Made by a program: the position numbers and the translations under genes. Under the pieces are notes generated by a model. The model saw only the letters and a program-made list of their open reading frames with translations. It ran no database searches and was not told where the DNA came from. From contig NZ_QQWI01000014.1 of the NCBI RefSeq assembly GCF_004125825.1, positions 1-64,000 of the forward strand: a stretch of DNA of 64,000 bases, in the 5' to 3' direction. Origin of the DNA: Fusibacter sp. A1. GTDB taxonomy: Bacteria; Bacillota; Clostridia; Peptostreptococcales; Acidaminobacteraceae. The first letter of the stretch is position 1, and every line of letters starts with the position of its first letter. Below are positions 1 through 8,126 of the stretch, piece by piece.

Positions 1-205
1 GAGACCATTCATTTGAGCTCCATACATCTATTATAAGGATTTTTTATACGCTTTTAAATACTTATTTATGCAAAAATGTTAATTTAATGTTTTCTATTTG
101 TGTAATGAATTTTATGCAACGCTAGTGATACGTATTGTTTTATGAGCCATTTCTTTACAGGATTCCTTAATACCATTTTCAATCCATGTTATTGTGATGG
201 CATCA

Positions 206-257
206 AAACCGCAGTTTAGTGCGATATGGTGAACAGTACCACAAATAACTGCTAAAA
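206..257. other. att-like site, homologue of attL
   Basis: This stretch aligns with the attL site at 2081-2132 over both halves. It shares the left-half words ACCGCAGTTTAGTG, the central GGTGAAC and the right-half CACAA.TAAC, with scattered differences. Its central GA is at 231-232. Because both halves match attL, it looks like the left junction of an earlier related insertion, with the 1.9 kb between the two sites as the inserted or stranded segment. I recognise no gene in 1-205. Function is inferred from similarity only. Confidence 0.5.
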
Positions 258-281
258 ATCCCTAAGTCAAACTTAGGGATT
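254..281 (-). terminator. Rho-independent terminator of the 315-893 gene
   Basis: A perfect 10-bp stem (AATCCCTAAG with CTTAGGGATT, 257-266 and 272-281) has a 5-nt loop. On the minus strand it is followed by a T run. It lies 34 bases beyond the stop of the minus-strand gene and overlaps the right edge of the att-like site. Confidence 0.75.
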
Positions 282-314
282 AAATTTTGAGTAGATTTTT
301 CCTGAAAACTGAAC

Positions 315-893
315 TTAAAACAGTGTTGAAATCAATAATAATAGTGCAACAACGATTACTTTGATAAACGCCAAGTTAACCTTGATTTCTGTTGGAAATA
401 CATCTGTTTTTTCAAGTGATGCCCATTTGTATTTATCAAGTTTAGGATCAGAGAAGTTCAATATCATTTTAAGCATATCTCTTTTACTTCTGTATCTAAT
501 AATACCGACTTCATCCCAAGATGAGTCGCTATCTTTTAAGAAAGTTCCTGTTACTTTGCTTAAAAATATTGGGTGACCTGCTCTTTTGAACAATTCCTTT
601 GTTATACCTTTAGAATACATTTTATGTGCCTCTAATGGCGTCATACCTAATTCTTCATTGTATTCAGTCTTGAATTCCATTAAGTTGACCATATAAAATG
701 ATTTACCATCATCATCTTTACATAACTCTTTAAGGTCACTAATAATTTCTGATACATCATCATTACGTGATTCTTTTAATGAATGAATATACTCTTCAAG
801 TTCATCCTTTGATAAGGGTTTCGTTTTTCCACCATACCAAAACAGAAAACTTAATGCTGAAACAAGAAAAAATATCATTCCATAAACTGACAT
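315..893 (-). CDS. Membrane-anchored protein with a DUF1330-like core
   Basis: This 192-aa protein has a hydrophobic N-terminal segment (about residues 4-20), a soluble middle and a hydrophobic C-terminal segment (about 175-192), so it is probably membrane bound. The middle contains the run FYMVNLMEFK, then GITKELFKRAGHP and a closing stretch near RYRSKRDML. That order resembles small alpha/beta-barrel DUF1330-type proteins, but the similarity is weak and I assign no function. It is second in a two-gene minus-strand unit, 34 bp after the 928-1347 gene, and is transcribed divergently from the TetR gene, which may control it. Confidence 0.55.
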   Translation of the reverse strand: MSVYGMIFFLVSALSFLFWYGGKTKPLSKDELEEYIHSLKESRNDDVSEIISDLKELCKDDDGKSFYMVNLMEFKTEYNEELGMTPLEAHKMYSKGITKELFKRAGHPIFLSKVTGTFLKDSDSSWDEVGIIRYRSKRDMLKMILNFSDPKLDKYKWASLEKTDVFPTEIKVNLAFIKVIVVALLLLISTLF

Positions 894-927
894 ATTTTGC
901 GTCCTTTCTCTTCTTATACTTTAGTAC

Positions 928-1347
928 TTATCCTAAAGCATTTCTTTTCTTTGCTATTAAGTAGTTTAGTCCTGTTAGAAAGATGATGGCTATATAAACA
1001 TACATAAAGTACTGTCCATTAAATGCTGATGTTTGCATTTCAAGTACACCATTAAGTGATGCTGAAAACAGATGGTATAAATTGGCGATTGCATTAATCA
1101 TCAAAACATAAGGTGCAATTTTTTTGGCTTTCCAAACAATTAATAAGTAAATTAATCCACTCATTAACTGCATTGCCCCTTGATAGTTCATTAACCACAT
1201 AGTGTCTGGCGTTTGAGACATCTGAGCAATTTCAGCAGATGCATGCCATATATTAAATGTATGCATATAGGCTCTTATTAAATCATACCCTCCTATTAAT
1301 GCCAAAACAATGACTGCTATTTTTAATGCTCTTTCTTTAGTAAACAT
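928..1347 (-). CDS. Small four-helix membrane protein, family unknown
   Basis: This 139-aa protein has four predicted membrane segments (about residues 8-25, 57-73, 78-98 and 112-132) and a basic C-terminus (AKKRNALG). The loop after the first helix, IRAYMHTFNI, is distinctive, but I cannot name the family with confidence. It is the first gene of a minus-strand pair facing the TetR regulator at 1480. The 132-bp gap between them holds a 7-bp inverted repeat likely to be the TetR operator, so repression by that regulator is the simplest inference. Confidence 0.6.
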   Translation of the reverse strand: MFTKERALKIAVIVLALIGGYDLIRAYMHTFNIWHASAEIAQMSQTPDTMWLMNYQGAMQLMSGLIYLLIVWKAKKIAPYVLMINAIANLYHLFSASLNGVLEMQTSAFNGQYFMYVYIAIIFLTGLNYLIAKKRNALG

Positions 1348-1371
1348 ATCTTATCCTCTCTTCTTTTTGTG

Positions 1372-1387
1372 TGTTACAGTTGTAACA
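1372..1387. promoter_or_regulatory. Candidate TetR operator
   Basis: The perfect inverted repeat TGTTACA-GT-TGTAACA lies between the divergent membrane-protein and tetR genes. The same heptamer TGTAACA recurs at 1472-1478, between the Shine-Dalgarno and the start codon of the tetR gene. Regulation of both directions by the adjacent TetR protein is inferred from position and symmetry. Confidence 0.55.
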
Positions 1388-1479
1388 TTTGTGGTAATAG
1401 AATATACTAATAGAATAGAAATGGCAATATTAAAGGGTTAAAAAAAATAAGTTGTACAAACTGAGGAAAGGTGTAACAG

Positions 1480-2004
1480 ATGAGAGATGCACAGAAAAAA
1501 GAATCAATCAACCTTATTATTGATGGTTTCTTTACTTTATTAAATGAAAAAGATTATTATGAAATTTCTATGTCAGAAATAGCTAAAGCTTCGATGGTAT
1601 CACGAATGACATTGTATAGATATTTTGATTCAAAAGAAGAAATCTTTAACTTTTACATCAATATGCTATCTAATAGAATCAATGAAGAAGTTTATGAAGA
1701 AAATAAGTCTGGTATTTACATGTTATTATTAAAGAGAAATCAACTCTTATATAATAATGATTACTTAAAAATCGCTTTTAAAAATGTCGGTTCTAGGGAA
1801 CTGCTATATAGAATATCTGAAAACAGTCGATTGGTCATATCTGATTATTTATCCTATAAGTCTAAAAATAGCAAGATTGTTTCCTTTGTTGCAGGCGGTA
1901 TTTCAACGATAACAAAGGAATGGATACTAAGCGGAATGGAAACAACACCTGAAGACTTGACAGCTGAGATAATAGAAATAATGGATTTAATAATAGAGAA
2001 ATAG
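1480..2004 (+). CDS. TetR/AcrR family transcriptional regulator
   Basis: This is a 174-aa one-domain-plus-ligand-domain repressor. The helix-turn-helix is near residues 28-52: ISMSEIAKASMVSRMTLYRYF matches the TetR pattern of a short helix, a turn and a recognition helix ending in LYRYF. The C-terminal part is helical and would bind an unknown ligand. The ATG at 1480 follows AGGAAAGG. The gene faces away from two membrane-protein genes, which it probably controls together with itself through the operators at 1372-1387 and 1472-1478. It ends about 100 bp before the left end of the serine-recombinase element, so it sits outside that element but inside the flanking att-bounded segment. Confidence 0.85.
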   Translation: MRDAQKKESINLIIDGFFTLLNEKDYYEISMSEIAKASMVSRMTLYRYFDSKEEIFNFYINMLSNRINEEVYEENKSGIYMLLLKRNQLLYNNDYLKIAFKNVGSRELLYRISENSRLVISDYLSYKSKNSKIVSFVAGGISTITKEWILSGMETTPEDLTAEIIEIMDLIIEK

Positions 2005-2080
2005 AGTAAACGCTAACACTATTTATCTTTTTCGAACCCATAGAATTGTAATCAATATTTCGAACATAGTGTATGGTGAA

Positions 2081-2132
2081 AAACCGCAGTTTAGTGTGGT
2101 ACGGTGAACCGTATCACAAGTAACGGTAAACA
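2081..2132. other. attL of the serine-recombinase element
   Basis: The site is an imperfect inverted repeat around a central GA (2106-2107), with inner arms GTGGTACGGT and ACCGTATCAC. The right half ends in CGGTAAACA, exactly 16 nt from the GA. This mirrors TGTTTACCG at 10091, also 16 nt from its own GA. The left half is therefore attB-derived and the right half attP-derived. Shared core with attR is GAACCGTAT. Confidence 0.78.
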
Positions 2133-2164
2133 CTTTGTTCAACGTTATAGAGTATGAATAGATG

Positions 2165-2192
2165 CCCCCTTCGGGATTATACCTGGTGGGGG
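2165..2192 (+). other. Hairpin between attL and the flagellin promoter
   Basis: CCCCC at 2165-2169 can pair with GGGGG at 2188-2192 around an 18-nt loop. It lies upstream of the sigma-28-type promoter. There is no T run, so I do not call it a terminator. Confidence 0.3.
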
Positions 2193-2245
2193 TATAACTT
2201 TGGGTAATTATTGCTATGTTATGCAATTTAATTTCAAGTAATTGC

Positions 2246-2272
2246 TAAATAAGTAAGTAGTTCTGCCGATAT
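2246..2272 (+). promoter_or_regulatory. Sigma-28 (SigD/FliA) type promoter
   Basis: TAAA (2246-2249), a 15-nt spacer and GCCGATAT (2265-2272) match the flagellar sigma-28 consensus TAAA-N15-GCCGATA(A/T) closely. It ends 35 nt before the flagellin start codon and lies inside the element, 139 bp from attL. It implies that the element's flagellin is expressed with the host's late flagellar genes. Confidence 0.8.
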
Positions 2273-2306
2273 TTATATATGATAAGAATGTTTAGGTGGT
2301 GACATA

Positions 2307-4775
2307 TTGAGAATAGCTAATAACATTCAATCATTGAATGTGTTAAATAGACAAAAGATAAATGGTAAAAACACTTCAAAGGCGATGGAAAAACTATCGT
2401 CTGGTTTGCGTATAAACAAAGCTGCTGATGATGCTGCTGGTCTTTCTATAAGTCAGAAAATGCGCGCTCAGATCCGTGGGCTTAATCAAGCTAGTAGAAA
2501 TGCGCAGGATGGAATATCGCTCATACAGACTGCTGAGGGTGCTTTGGGTGAGATTCATAGTCTAACTCAGCGTATAAGAGAACTCTGTGTTCAAGGAGCT
2601 AATGGAACGCTTACAGATGAGGATAGAGATAAGATTCAATTAGAGCTGGATGAGTTAAAATCAGAGATGAATAAGATTGCAACGAACACTGAGTTTAATA
2701 CAAAACCGCTATTGGATGGGAGTTTAGAAGTCAAAGATATAGAATATGTTGAGACCAAAATCGTAGAAGAAACAATAATAGAAACGATCTATGAAACCGT
2801 AGTGGAGATGGAGGAGCAAACGACTATTAAAACAATAGTCGATAACTATTCAGTAAATATCGATTTGGATATGGGGCTAGTTGGTAATAATGAAAGTGTA
2901 TCAATATTAGCTGGAGATGACAATGTTAGTATTAAGTTTAGCAGAGTTGATGATACGACGTTGAATGTAGCTATAGATGGAAACGGTAATAATCTTATCA
3001 GCAGTAATCTACAAGCATCCTCTGAAGCTACTACTTTAGGGGAAGTCACCTACGGAGGCACTGGCGGAGATAGTCTTTATAAGGTCATTCAAACCGCTGA
3101 TGGCGGATTTGCAGCTGTTGGAAACTCTGGAACAGTAAGTGGTGATATTATAAATAACGATGGTGGCTCAGATGTTTGGGTGCTTAAGTTAGATGCTGAT
3201 TTCAACAAGGAGTGGTCATATTCTTTAGGGACATCGGTTTCAGATAATGGTTATGATTTAGTTGAACTACCGGGAGGATATATTGGTGTTGTCGGAATGA
3301 CTAGTGAAGTATCGCCATATAATACGGAGTCATTTGCAGCAGTAATAAATTATAAGGGAAATACTGCTATTTGGGACAGAACTGTTGGTGGTTTGAAAAA
3401 TGATGCATTTACTAGTATAGAAATTGCCTCTGATGGCAACTTACTTTTGATTGGTTCGTCAAGATCCGGTGATGGTGATCTTAAATATGGTGATCATCCA
3501 ACATACTTATCTTCAGTATTAAAGGTTGACAAGGATACAGGTACTTTAATTGATTCGAATTGGATTTATCCGGCTACTGGAAGTTTAACAACATATAATC
3601 ATATCAATGATACTGTTGCAATTGGTAGTGGTGAGTTTATAGGCGTTGGAGCTTTTGGTAACGAACAAATGCTAATAGCATTTAAAGAAGATGGCAGTAA
3701 ATTATGGACAAAAACATATGAAGAAGGCACTCTACACGAAGTAGGAGTAATGTCAGATGGATCGATTGTTACCTTGGGTGATTTTAATGATGGGAATCCC
3801 CTAGACAGTATGTATTCAAGAAAGTTATACTGCTATGATTCGTCAGGAAACCTTAAGTGGGATAAAGTGATTGATACCGTTGGTTACAATGATTATGATG
3901 TTGTTGACGGTTTCACTATAACATCAGATGATGAAATCTTCATAACATACAAAGATGATGTCAATAAATCAAAGAACTTTGTCTTTGACAAGGACGGCAA
4001 TCAAACTTGGAGTAATACAGTTTTCAGTACGTCTGTTTACAACGGTGTATTAGCAATATCAAATGGTACAGTTGTTCAAGTTGGTTCAAAGAGTTCTGAT
4101 GGATTAATTACGGGGTATTTACCTGCTGGTTTATTCCCTAACGAGATGATTATCACTGATGTACCAGCTGAATTTGGCGCACAAGACAAGAACATAAGTG
4201 AATGTATAATTGAGTTTGATACATCAGGTGGTGCACTTACAGCTAAGAAGATTGATATTACATTAGAACATGATGAAACAACCGTGACTATGGTAGAGGT
4301 TGAAAAGATAGTAGAAAAGCAAATCGAAAAGACTATCTCTAAAGAAATAGAAATACTACATAGCTTAAAAGAAGATAATGGAATATTGCTTCAAGTTGGT
4401 GCAAATTCTGGGCAAACACTTTCAGTATCTATTGATGATATGAGACCAGATGCTTTGGGCTTTGTGGATGATATGCCTAGAGTAAATCCGATTGAAATGG
4501 CTGGTGTTTCACTTACACTTAGCGATCAAGTACTTAACAGAATTAGTTCGCAAAGGTCAAAACTTGGTGCACAACAAAATGCATTGGAGCATGTGATAAA
4601 GAATGTTGATAATGCATCCGAACAACTTCAAGCAGCTGAGAGCAGAATTGATGATGTTGATATGGCTAAAGAAATGATGTTGCTAACTAAGTTTAAGATT
4701 CTTGAAGAAGCTACTAATGCTATGATGGCACAGAGTAATCAATTGCCTCAGGGAATACTGCAACTTCTAAGGTAA
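2307..4775 (+). CDS. Oversized flagellin with beta-propeller-like insert
   Basis: This 822-aa flagellin compares with roughly 270-500 aa in most Firmicutes. Residues 1-138 are a classic N-terminal D0/D1 ([37 protein letters not shown]). Residues about 731-822 are the C-terminal D1/D0, ending in [14 protein letters not shown]. Between them are two acidic/basic coiled-coil-like stretches (about 141-175 and 660-690). They flank a roughly 400-residue domain of repeated blades with motifs such as [24 protein letters not shown] and GNLKWDK, typical of PQQ/delta-60-like beta-propellers. The start is TTG at 2307 with AGGTGGTG upstream. A sigma-28-type promoter and a terminator make it a stand-alone unit. 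No protease motif (HExxH) is seen. It would be exported by the host flagellar system and polymerise with or replace host flagellin. Confidence 0.88.
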   Translation: MRIANNIQSLNVLNRQKINGKNTSKAMEKLSSGLRINKAADDAAGLSISQKMRAQIRGLNQASRNAQDGISLIQTAEGALGEIHSLTQRIRELCVQGANGTLTDEDRDKIQLELDELKSEMNKIATNTEFNTKPLLDGSLEVKDIEYVETKIVEETIIETIYETVVEMEEQTTIKTIVDNYSVNIDLDMGLVGNNESVSILAGDDNVSIKFSRVDDTTLNVAIDGNGNNLISSNLQASSEATTLGEVTYGGTGGDSLYKVIQTADGGFAAVGNSGTVSGDIINNDGGSDVWVLKLDADFNKEWSYSLGTSVSDNGYDLVELPGGYIGVVGMTSEVSPYNTESFAAVINYKGNTAIWDRTVGGLKNDAFTSIEIASDGNLLLIGSSRSGDGDLKYGDHPTYLSSVLKVDKDTGTLIDSNWIYPATGSLTTYNHINDTVAIGSGEFIGVGAFGNEQMLIAFKEDGSKLWTKTYEEGTLHEVGVMSDGSIVTLGDFNDGNPLDSMYSRKLYCYDSSGNLKWDKVIDTVGYNDYDVVDGFTITSDDEIFITYKDDVNKSKNFVFDKDGNQTWSNTVFSTSVYNGVLAISNGTVVQVGSKSSDGLITGYLPAGLFPNEMIITDVPAEFGAQDKNISECIIEFDTSGGALTAKKIDITLEHDETTVTMVEVEKIVEKQIEKTISKEIEILHSLKEDNGILLQVGANSGQTLSVSIDDMRPDALGFVDDMPRVNPIEMAGVSLTLSDQVLNRISSQRSKLGAQQNALEHVIKNVDNASEQLQAAESRIDDVDMAKEMMLLTKFKILEEATNAMMAQSNQLPQGILQLLR

Positions 4776-4870
4776 AAGCCTATAGGGTCAAAAAAACACA
4801 CATAAATCCTGTGGGTACTAACAATATGATATGGGGGAAAAGGCATCATTCGGAGCCCCACACCCTTTAT

Positions 4871-4900
4871 AGAGAGTCTAATTGTAGGCTCTCTTTTCTT
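4871..4900 (+). terminator. Terminator of the flagellin gene
   Basis: A 9-bp stem with one G-T pair (AGAGAGTCT with AGGCTCTCT) and 6-nt loop is followed by TTTCTT. It separates the flagellin transcript from the radC-like gene, whose ribosome site begins 14 bp later. Confidence 0.7.
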
Positions 4901-4927
4901 ATGCCCAAAATTAAAGGAGGAAACAAC

Positions 4928-5539
4928 ATGAATTACAATTACAAAGACTTTACTGATGAACAACTACTAAAATCTTTAGTAAAAGAAACACGAGCTGGAA
5001 GCTTCAAGCTGCTTTCGGAACATGGATTGGATGATATGATCTATGATCTAACACCACAAGAACTTATCCAAGTTGAAGGCATTGGTAATAAAACAGCAGA
5101 ACGACTAGTTGCTTTACAGGAGCTTCTAAGACGACTTCATAGTAAGAGATTAAAACACCTTGGTTGTTCCATTAAAAGTCCAGCTGATGTCTTTAATCTT
5201 ATGTATCCAGTGTTAGGTCATTTAAAAGTGGAAGAGTTCCATACGCTGCTGTTGAACACGAAAAATCACGTAATAGGTGAACCTATTATGATTTCAAGAG
5301 GAAGCTTGAATGCAAGTCTTGTAGATCCTAGATCTGTATTTCGGTTAGCAATAAAGAAAGCAGCCGCATCCATGGTCTTAGTCCATAATCATCCCTCAAT
5401 GAATTCTGAACCTTCAAGAGAAGACAAAGCCATTACGGATCGCCTAGTTGAGGTTGGAGAGCTAGTTGGTATACAGGTATTGGATCATATTATCATCGGA
5501 AGCACTTACTATAGTTTCAAGGAGAACGAACTTATATAG
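4928..5539 (+). CDS. RadC-like JAMM/MPN-domain protein
   Basis: This 203-aa protein has the two-part RadC layout. An N-terminal helix-hairpin-helix region includes LIQVEGIGNKTAERL. A C-terminal MPN(+) domain carries the JAMM metal ligands HNHPS, a following D in SREDKAITDRL, and the ending LGIQVLDHIIIG-like run (VGIQVLDHIII). The start was set at 4928 because AAAGGAGG lies just upstream; a longer frame to 4811 has no ribosome site. RadC proteins are common on integrative elements and prophages, but their biochemical role is not settled. It is the first gene after the flagellin terminator and probably forms a unit with the HIRAN gene 66 bp downstream. Confidence 0.85.
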   Translation: MNYNYKDFTDEQLLKSLVKETRAGSFKLLSEHGLDDMIYDLTPQELIQVEGIGNKTAERLVALQELLRRLHSKRLKHLGCSIKSPADVFNLMYPVLGHLKVEEFHTLLLNTKNHVIGEPIMISRGSLNASLVDPRSVFRLAIKKAAASMVLVHNHPSMNSEPSREDKAITDRLVEVGELVGIQVLDHIIIGSTYYSFKENELI

Positions 5540-5605
5540 TCCTTATCAGCGGAGAATATCCATTGGTAGGGGCTATTGTCATTTTACAAAGAAAGGAAGA
5601 TTACT

Positions 5606-6079
5606 ATGAATAGAAAGCAATTCAATGTTCAACTAAGGTTTATCATGCGTTATGCACACAAGATTTACAGAGAATCAAGTCTTGAATCATTCTCTGAATC
5701 CTTGCAGTTGTCTTGGGCAATAACGAGGTGTCAAGTCTATTTGAAACATACAAAAGTACGTGGCATTTCCTATCATCAGGATGTTGTCAGGAAACTTCTA
5801 GGTATGAATGCTGATGATTATCGCATAGATGTTGTGAGTGAGACTTCAAATCCTTATGATCCTAATGCCATTGCTGTTGTTGCAAAAGTAAAGTCAGAAG
5901 ATAACATTAAGCAGCTAAAGCTTGGGTACTTATCAAGAGCAATCGCAACGGTAGCTAGTGCAGCCATGGATGGTGCTGGGGCATTAAGAATACTCCATTC
6001 AGATGTCACAGGACTTAATAGACCAAGGAGCAATTTAGGTCTAAATTTAAGCTATGTTGTAATAAATGAACATACCTAG
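5606..6079 (+). CDS. HIRAN-domain protein
   Basis: This is a 157-aa protein. From about residue 50 it reads KVRGISYHQDVVRKLLG, then YRIDVVSETSNPYDPNAIAVVAK and LGYLSRAIA. This is the HIRAN pattern (VxGISY, ExxNPYDPNAIxV, GYLxR). HIRAN domains bind DNA ends or stalled-fork structures and usually sit on helicases, but small stand-alone versions occur on mobile elements. The N-terminal 45 residues are helical and unassigned. ATG at 5606 follows GAAAGGA. Placed with RadC in an element that may replicate through single-stranded DNA, a role in handling DNA ends or forks is plausible but unproven. Confidence 0.75.
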   Translation: MNRKQFNVQLRFIMRYAHKIYRESSLESFSESLQLSWAITRCQVYLKHTKVRGISYHQDVVRKLLGMNADDYRIDVVSETSNPYDPNAIAVVAKVKSEDNIKQLKLGYLSRAIATVASAAMDGAGALRILHSDVTGLNRPRSNLGLNLSYVVINEHT

Positions 6080-6102
6080 ATAATTAGACATTGAATCTTT
6101 TT

Positions 6103-6209
6103 CCACCATATACCTAGTATTTGAGACGGTATTATGTGGTGTTTATGCAGATAATTGAGGATACAAACTGGCGTTAGCTGATCAGCATATTATACACCCG
6201 AGCGACTCG
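6103..6209. other. Hairpins between convergent HIRAN and rep genes
   Basis: The 143-bp gap between the convergent genes holds an imperfect long stem (CCACCATATACC at 6103 with GGTATTATGTGGTG at 6128), a perfect palindrome GCTGATCAGC (6177-6186) and a short stem CGAG-CGA-CTCG (6199-6209). No T run is present. Such a cluster could be a terminator region or a single-strand origin near the replication gene; neither is shown. Confidence 0.3.
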
Positions 6210-6222
6210 TTCTGTGCTTCAT

Positions 6223-7353
6223 TTACCTGAAATAATCCCTGAAGATGTTGCTATTATAGTAACGGTTAATCATTTCCTTCTGCTCATCTGGTAGCCTAGA
6301 AATAACATCATTATCAAGCGACAGTGGATGTAACTCCCTATTAGACGATATGAAGTGGTATCCAGTTTCTTTAATAATCAACTTGTGTCTCCTGATACGG
6401 TCATCATTGAATTTCTTGTAACGCTTAGGGTTGTTGATGTACTTAAGGGTATCAATGACATTCTTAGTAATGGTATTACTATATCCAAGCTCTTTAACAG
6501 CTGCTATGAGTTTCTTTGTTGTTGTTACTGGTCTGTCTAAGTGAAGTTCTGATATAACATCGCCTAGGTCTCTTACCTGCCTACTATAACTGAAAAGCTC
6601 TTCAACTGTAAAGAAACAATGTTCAGGTGTTGGATCATAAGCATTCATGATGTTGGGGGTGCTGATTATATTGGTGCTGACAATTGCTTCTCGCTTGTTA
6701 AGGAGTTTAACTCTATCCTTGTCATAAAATATCTCTACACGTAAAATTCTATATCCGAGTGGTAGATTGATGAGTTCGGACTGATTGTAATCAACTCTTG
6801 GAAGATTATGCTTTGACTCGATGTCTCGTTTGTGTTTGAGTTTGTCATATATCTTGACGTTGGTATGGCTATCTGCTAACAATTTACTGCTGTGAAAGTA
6901 GATTGTTCCTCGATCAACATATGTAGGGTCAATCTGTCTGTACTTTATCGAACTTTTAGATATAACTTTAATCCAAGCATTCATGTCCAGTTCATGGATT
7001 ACGAAGTCAGCAAAGCACTCATATTGATACACATTCCAATACCTTATAAGACCAATATCATTAAGGTTGATGATACCATCAAGTAAACAATTCAGTCGTT
7101 GGTGTAGCTCTTGTAGATTACACGCCCATATGGATGCAATGTTATCACCATGATATAGTTTACCAAGATTGAAACTGATCTTAAGTATTCTGCGACCAAA
7201 CATGTTTGGGAAGTAAACAAGGTCAATCCCGTTATGAGATAGGGAATAACCATTTACACCTTCTTCAACTATTCCCATAGAGAAATACTTCCAACCATGA
7301 ACTGGTATAGGCTTATTAAGTTGTCTACCAATCTGAATTCTATCCCATGCCAT
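6223..7353 (-). CDS. Phage/plasmid replication protein, gene II/X-like
   Basis: This 376-aa protein resembles the filamentous-phage gene II/X replication initiator family. Features are the start MAWDRIQIG, an early beta-rich region, the run TNVKIYDKLKHKRD near residue 165 and RILRVEIFYDKDR near residue 200. These proteins nick a double-strand origin to start rolling-circle replication. I infer that role here and cannot point to the catalytic tyrosine. ATG at 7353 has AAGGA upstream on its strand. The gene is divergent from the recombinase unit and lies 91 bp downstream of the repressor gene on the same strand, so the two probably share a transcript. The usual phage packaging ATPase is absent. 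Confidence 0.6.
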   Translation of the reverse strand: MAWDRIQIGRQLNKPIPVHGWKYFSMGIVEEGVNGYSLSHNGIDLVYFPNMFGRRILKISFNLGKLYHGDNIASIWACNLQELHQRLNCLLDGIINLNDIGLIRYWNVYQYECFADFVIHELDMNAWIKVISKSSIKYRQIDPTYVDRGTIYFHSSKLLADSHTNVKIYDKLKHKRDIESKHNLPRVDYNQSELINLPLGYRILRVEIFYDKDRVKLLNKREAIVSTNIISTPNIMNAYDPTPEHCFFTVEELFSYSRQVRDLGDVISELHLDRPVTTTKKLIAAVKELGYSNTITKNVIDTLKYINNPKRYKKFNDDRIRRHKLIIKETGYHFISSNRELHPLSLDNDVISRLPDEQKEMINRYYNSNIFRDYFR

Positions 7354-7444
7354 TCACTACACATCCTTGTTAGTCTTAAAGCTAGTTAAACCAACGACTA
7401 TATAACCCTTATATAATTAAAATCTAAGTAAAGTTAACGTATTG

Positions 7445-7990
7445 TTATAAGACGTAATCTCTACCTTCCTCCGTTGTATATCTGAATCTTTCAAACTCCT
7501 CAAGGAAACCATCAGAGATAGTTGTCCCTGTTCCTCCTTGAATCTTATAGTCAATGTATTTGCTTAAGTCAGACATAACCTCAGTAATAGCTTCACGCTT
7601 TGCACGATCTTTTATGTTTGAATCGAGCTTATGAATAAATGAGTAATAGAAGTCTTTTGATAAAGGGTCCAAGTCATCAACATACTCCTTCGAGTTTAGC
7701 TGATCGATAATCTGAACACTTTCGATTGGTTTCGCGATTATCTGTGGCGCATTCCAAGCATACTGACTGGGTTTAAGAAAGTAGGATAAGTCACAATCTA
7801 AGGCATCGGCAATCTTAATCAGAAGCTCGATTGTTGTTTCGTTACCTCTAGTCTCAATGAATGTAATTGAAGATCTCCCCATACCTATTGCATTAGCGAA
7901 TTCTTCTTGAGTCATTCCAAGTTCCTTCCTACGTTTCTTAATCAGTTGACCTATGTTTAAGCCCTTAAGTATTTCATCATGTTTTGTCAT
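7445..7990 (-). CDS. Cro/CI-type (XRE) repressor
   Basis: This is a 181-aa regulator. Residues 12-70 form an HTH_XRE domain: IGQLIKKRRKELGMTQEEFA, AIGMGRSSITFIE and IADALDCDLSYFL. The C-terminal part (about 95-181) is helical, does not look like a LexA/CI S24 autopeptidase, and may serve for dimerisation. The gene is divergent from the recombinase unit. Its own likely promoter (TTGATA, 17 nt, TAGAAT on the minus strand, 8026-8054) spans the palindrome at 8031-8047, which implies autoregulation and control of the recombinase promoter next to it. Confidence 0.85.
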   Translation of the reverse strand: MTKHDEILKGLNIGQLIKKRRKELGMTQEEFANAIGMGRSSITFIETRGNETTIELLIKIADALDCDLSYFLKPSQYAWNAPQIIAKPIESVQIIDQLNSKEYVDDLDPLSKDFYYSFIHKLDSNIKDRAKREAITEVMSDLSKYIDYKIQGGTGTTISDGFLEEFERFRYTTEEGRDYVL

Positions 7991-8025
7991 ATTTGTACCA
8001 CCTTTTCTAGATTGTTGTTATTCAC

Positions 8026-8054
8026 ATTCTATCAGAATAATTCTGATATATCAA
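8026..8054 (-). promoter_or_regulatory. Promoter of the repressor gene
   Basis: Read on the minus strand, TTGATA (8054-8049), 17 nt and TAGAAT (8031-8026) form a good sigma-A promoter 36 bp from the repressor start. The operator palindrome occupies the spacer. Confidence 0.6.
8031..8047. promoter_or_regulatory. Palindromic operator of the element's repressor
   Basis: ATCAGAAT-A-ATTCTGAT is a perfect 17-bp palindrome in the divergent promoter region between the repressor and the recombinase unit. It lies inside the repressor promoter and 17 bp upstream of the -35 box of the rightward promoter. A related half-site, TCAAGAAT, follows at 8051-8058. Confidence 0.7.
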
Positions 8055-8064
8055 GAATAATGTG

Positions 8065-8093
8065 TTGACATTGGGAAATATGAGGTGTAATAT
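8065..8093 (+). promoter_or_regulatory. Strong promoter for the recombinase unit
   Basis: TTGACA (8065-8070), exactly 17 nt, then TAATAT (8088-8093) is a near-consensus sigma-A promoter. It drives the 8248 small ORF and the recombinase through a leader of about 150 nt, and is placed to be shut off by the repressor bound at 8031-8047. Confidence 0.75.
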
Positions 8094-8126
8094 TACATTC
8101 AAGATCACTCCAACAGCTCAGTAGCA

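Noticed and set aside
2307-4775. Flagellin as a normal chromosomal flagellar-locus gene
   Set aside because: No other flagellar gene is adjacent, and the att half-site symmetry places it inside the element.
4811-4927. N-terminal extension of the RadC-like protein
   Set aside because: It covers the flagellin terminator hairpin, and the good ribosome site fits ATG 4928.
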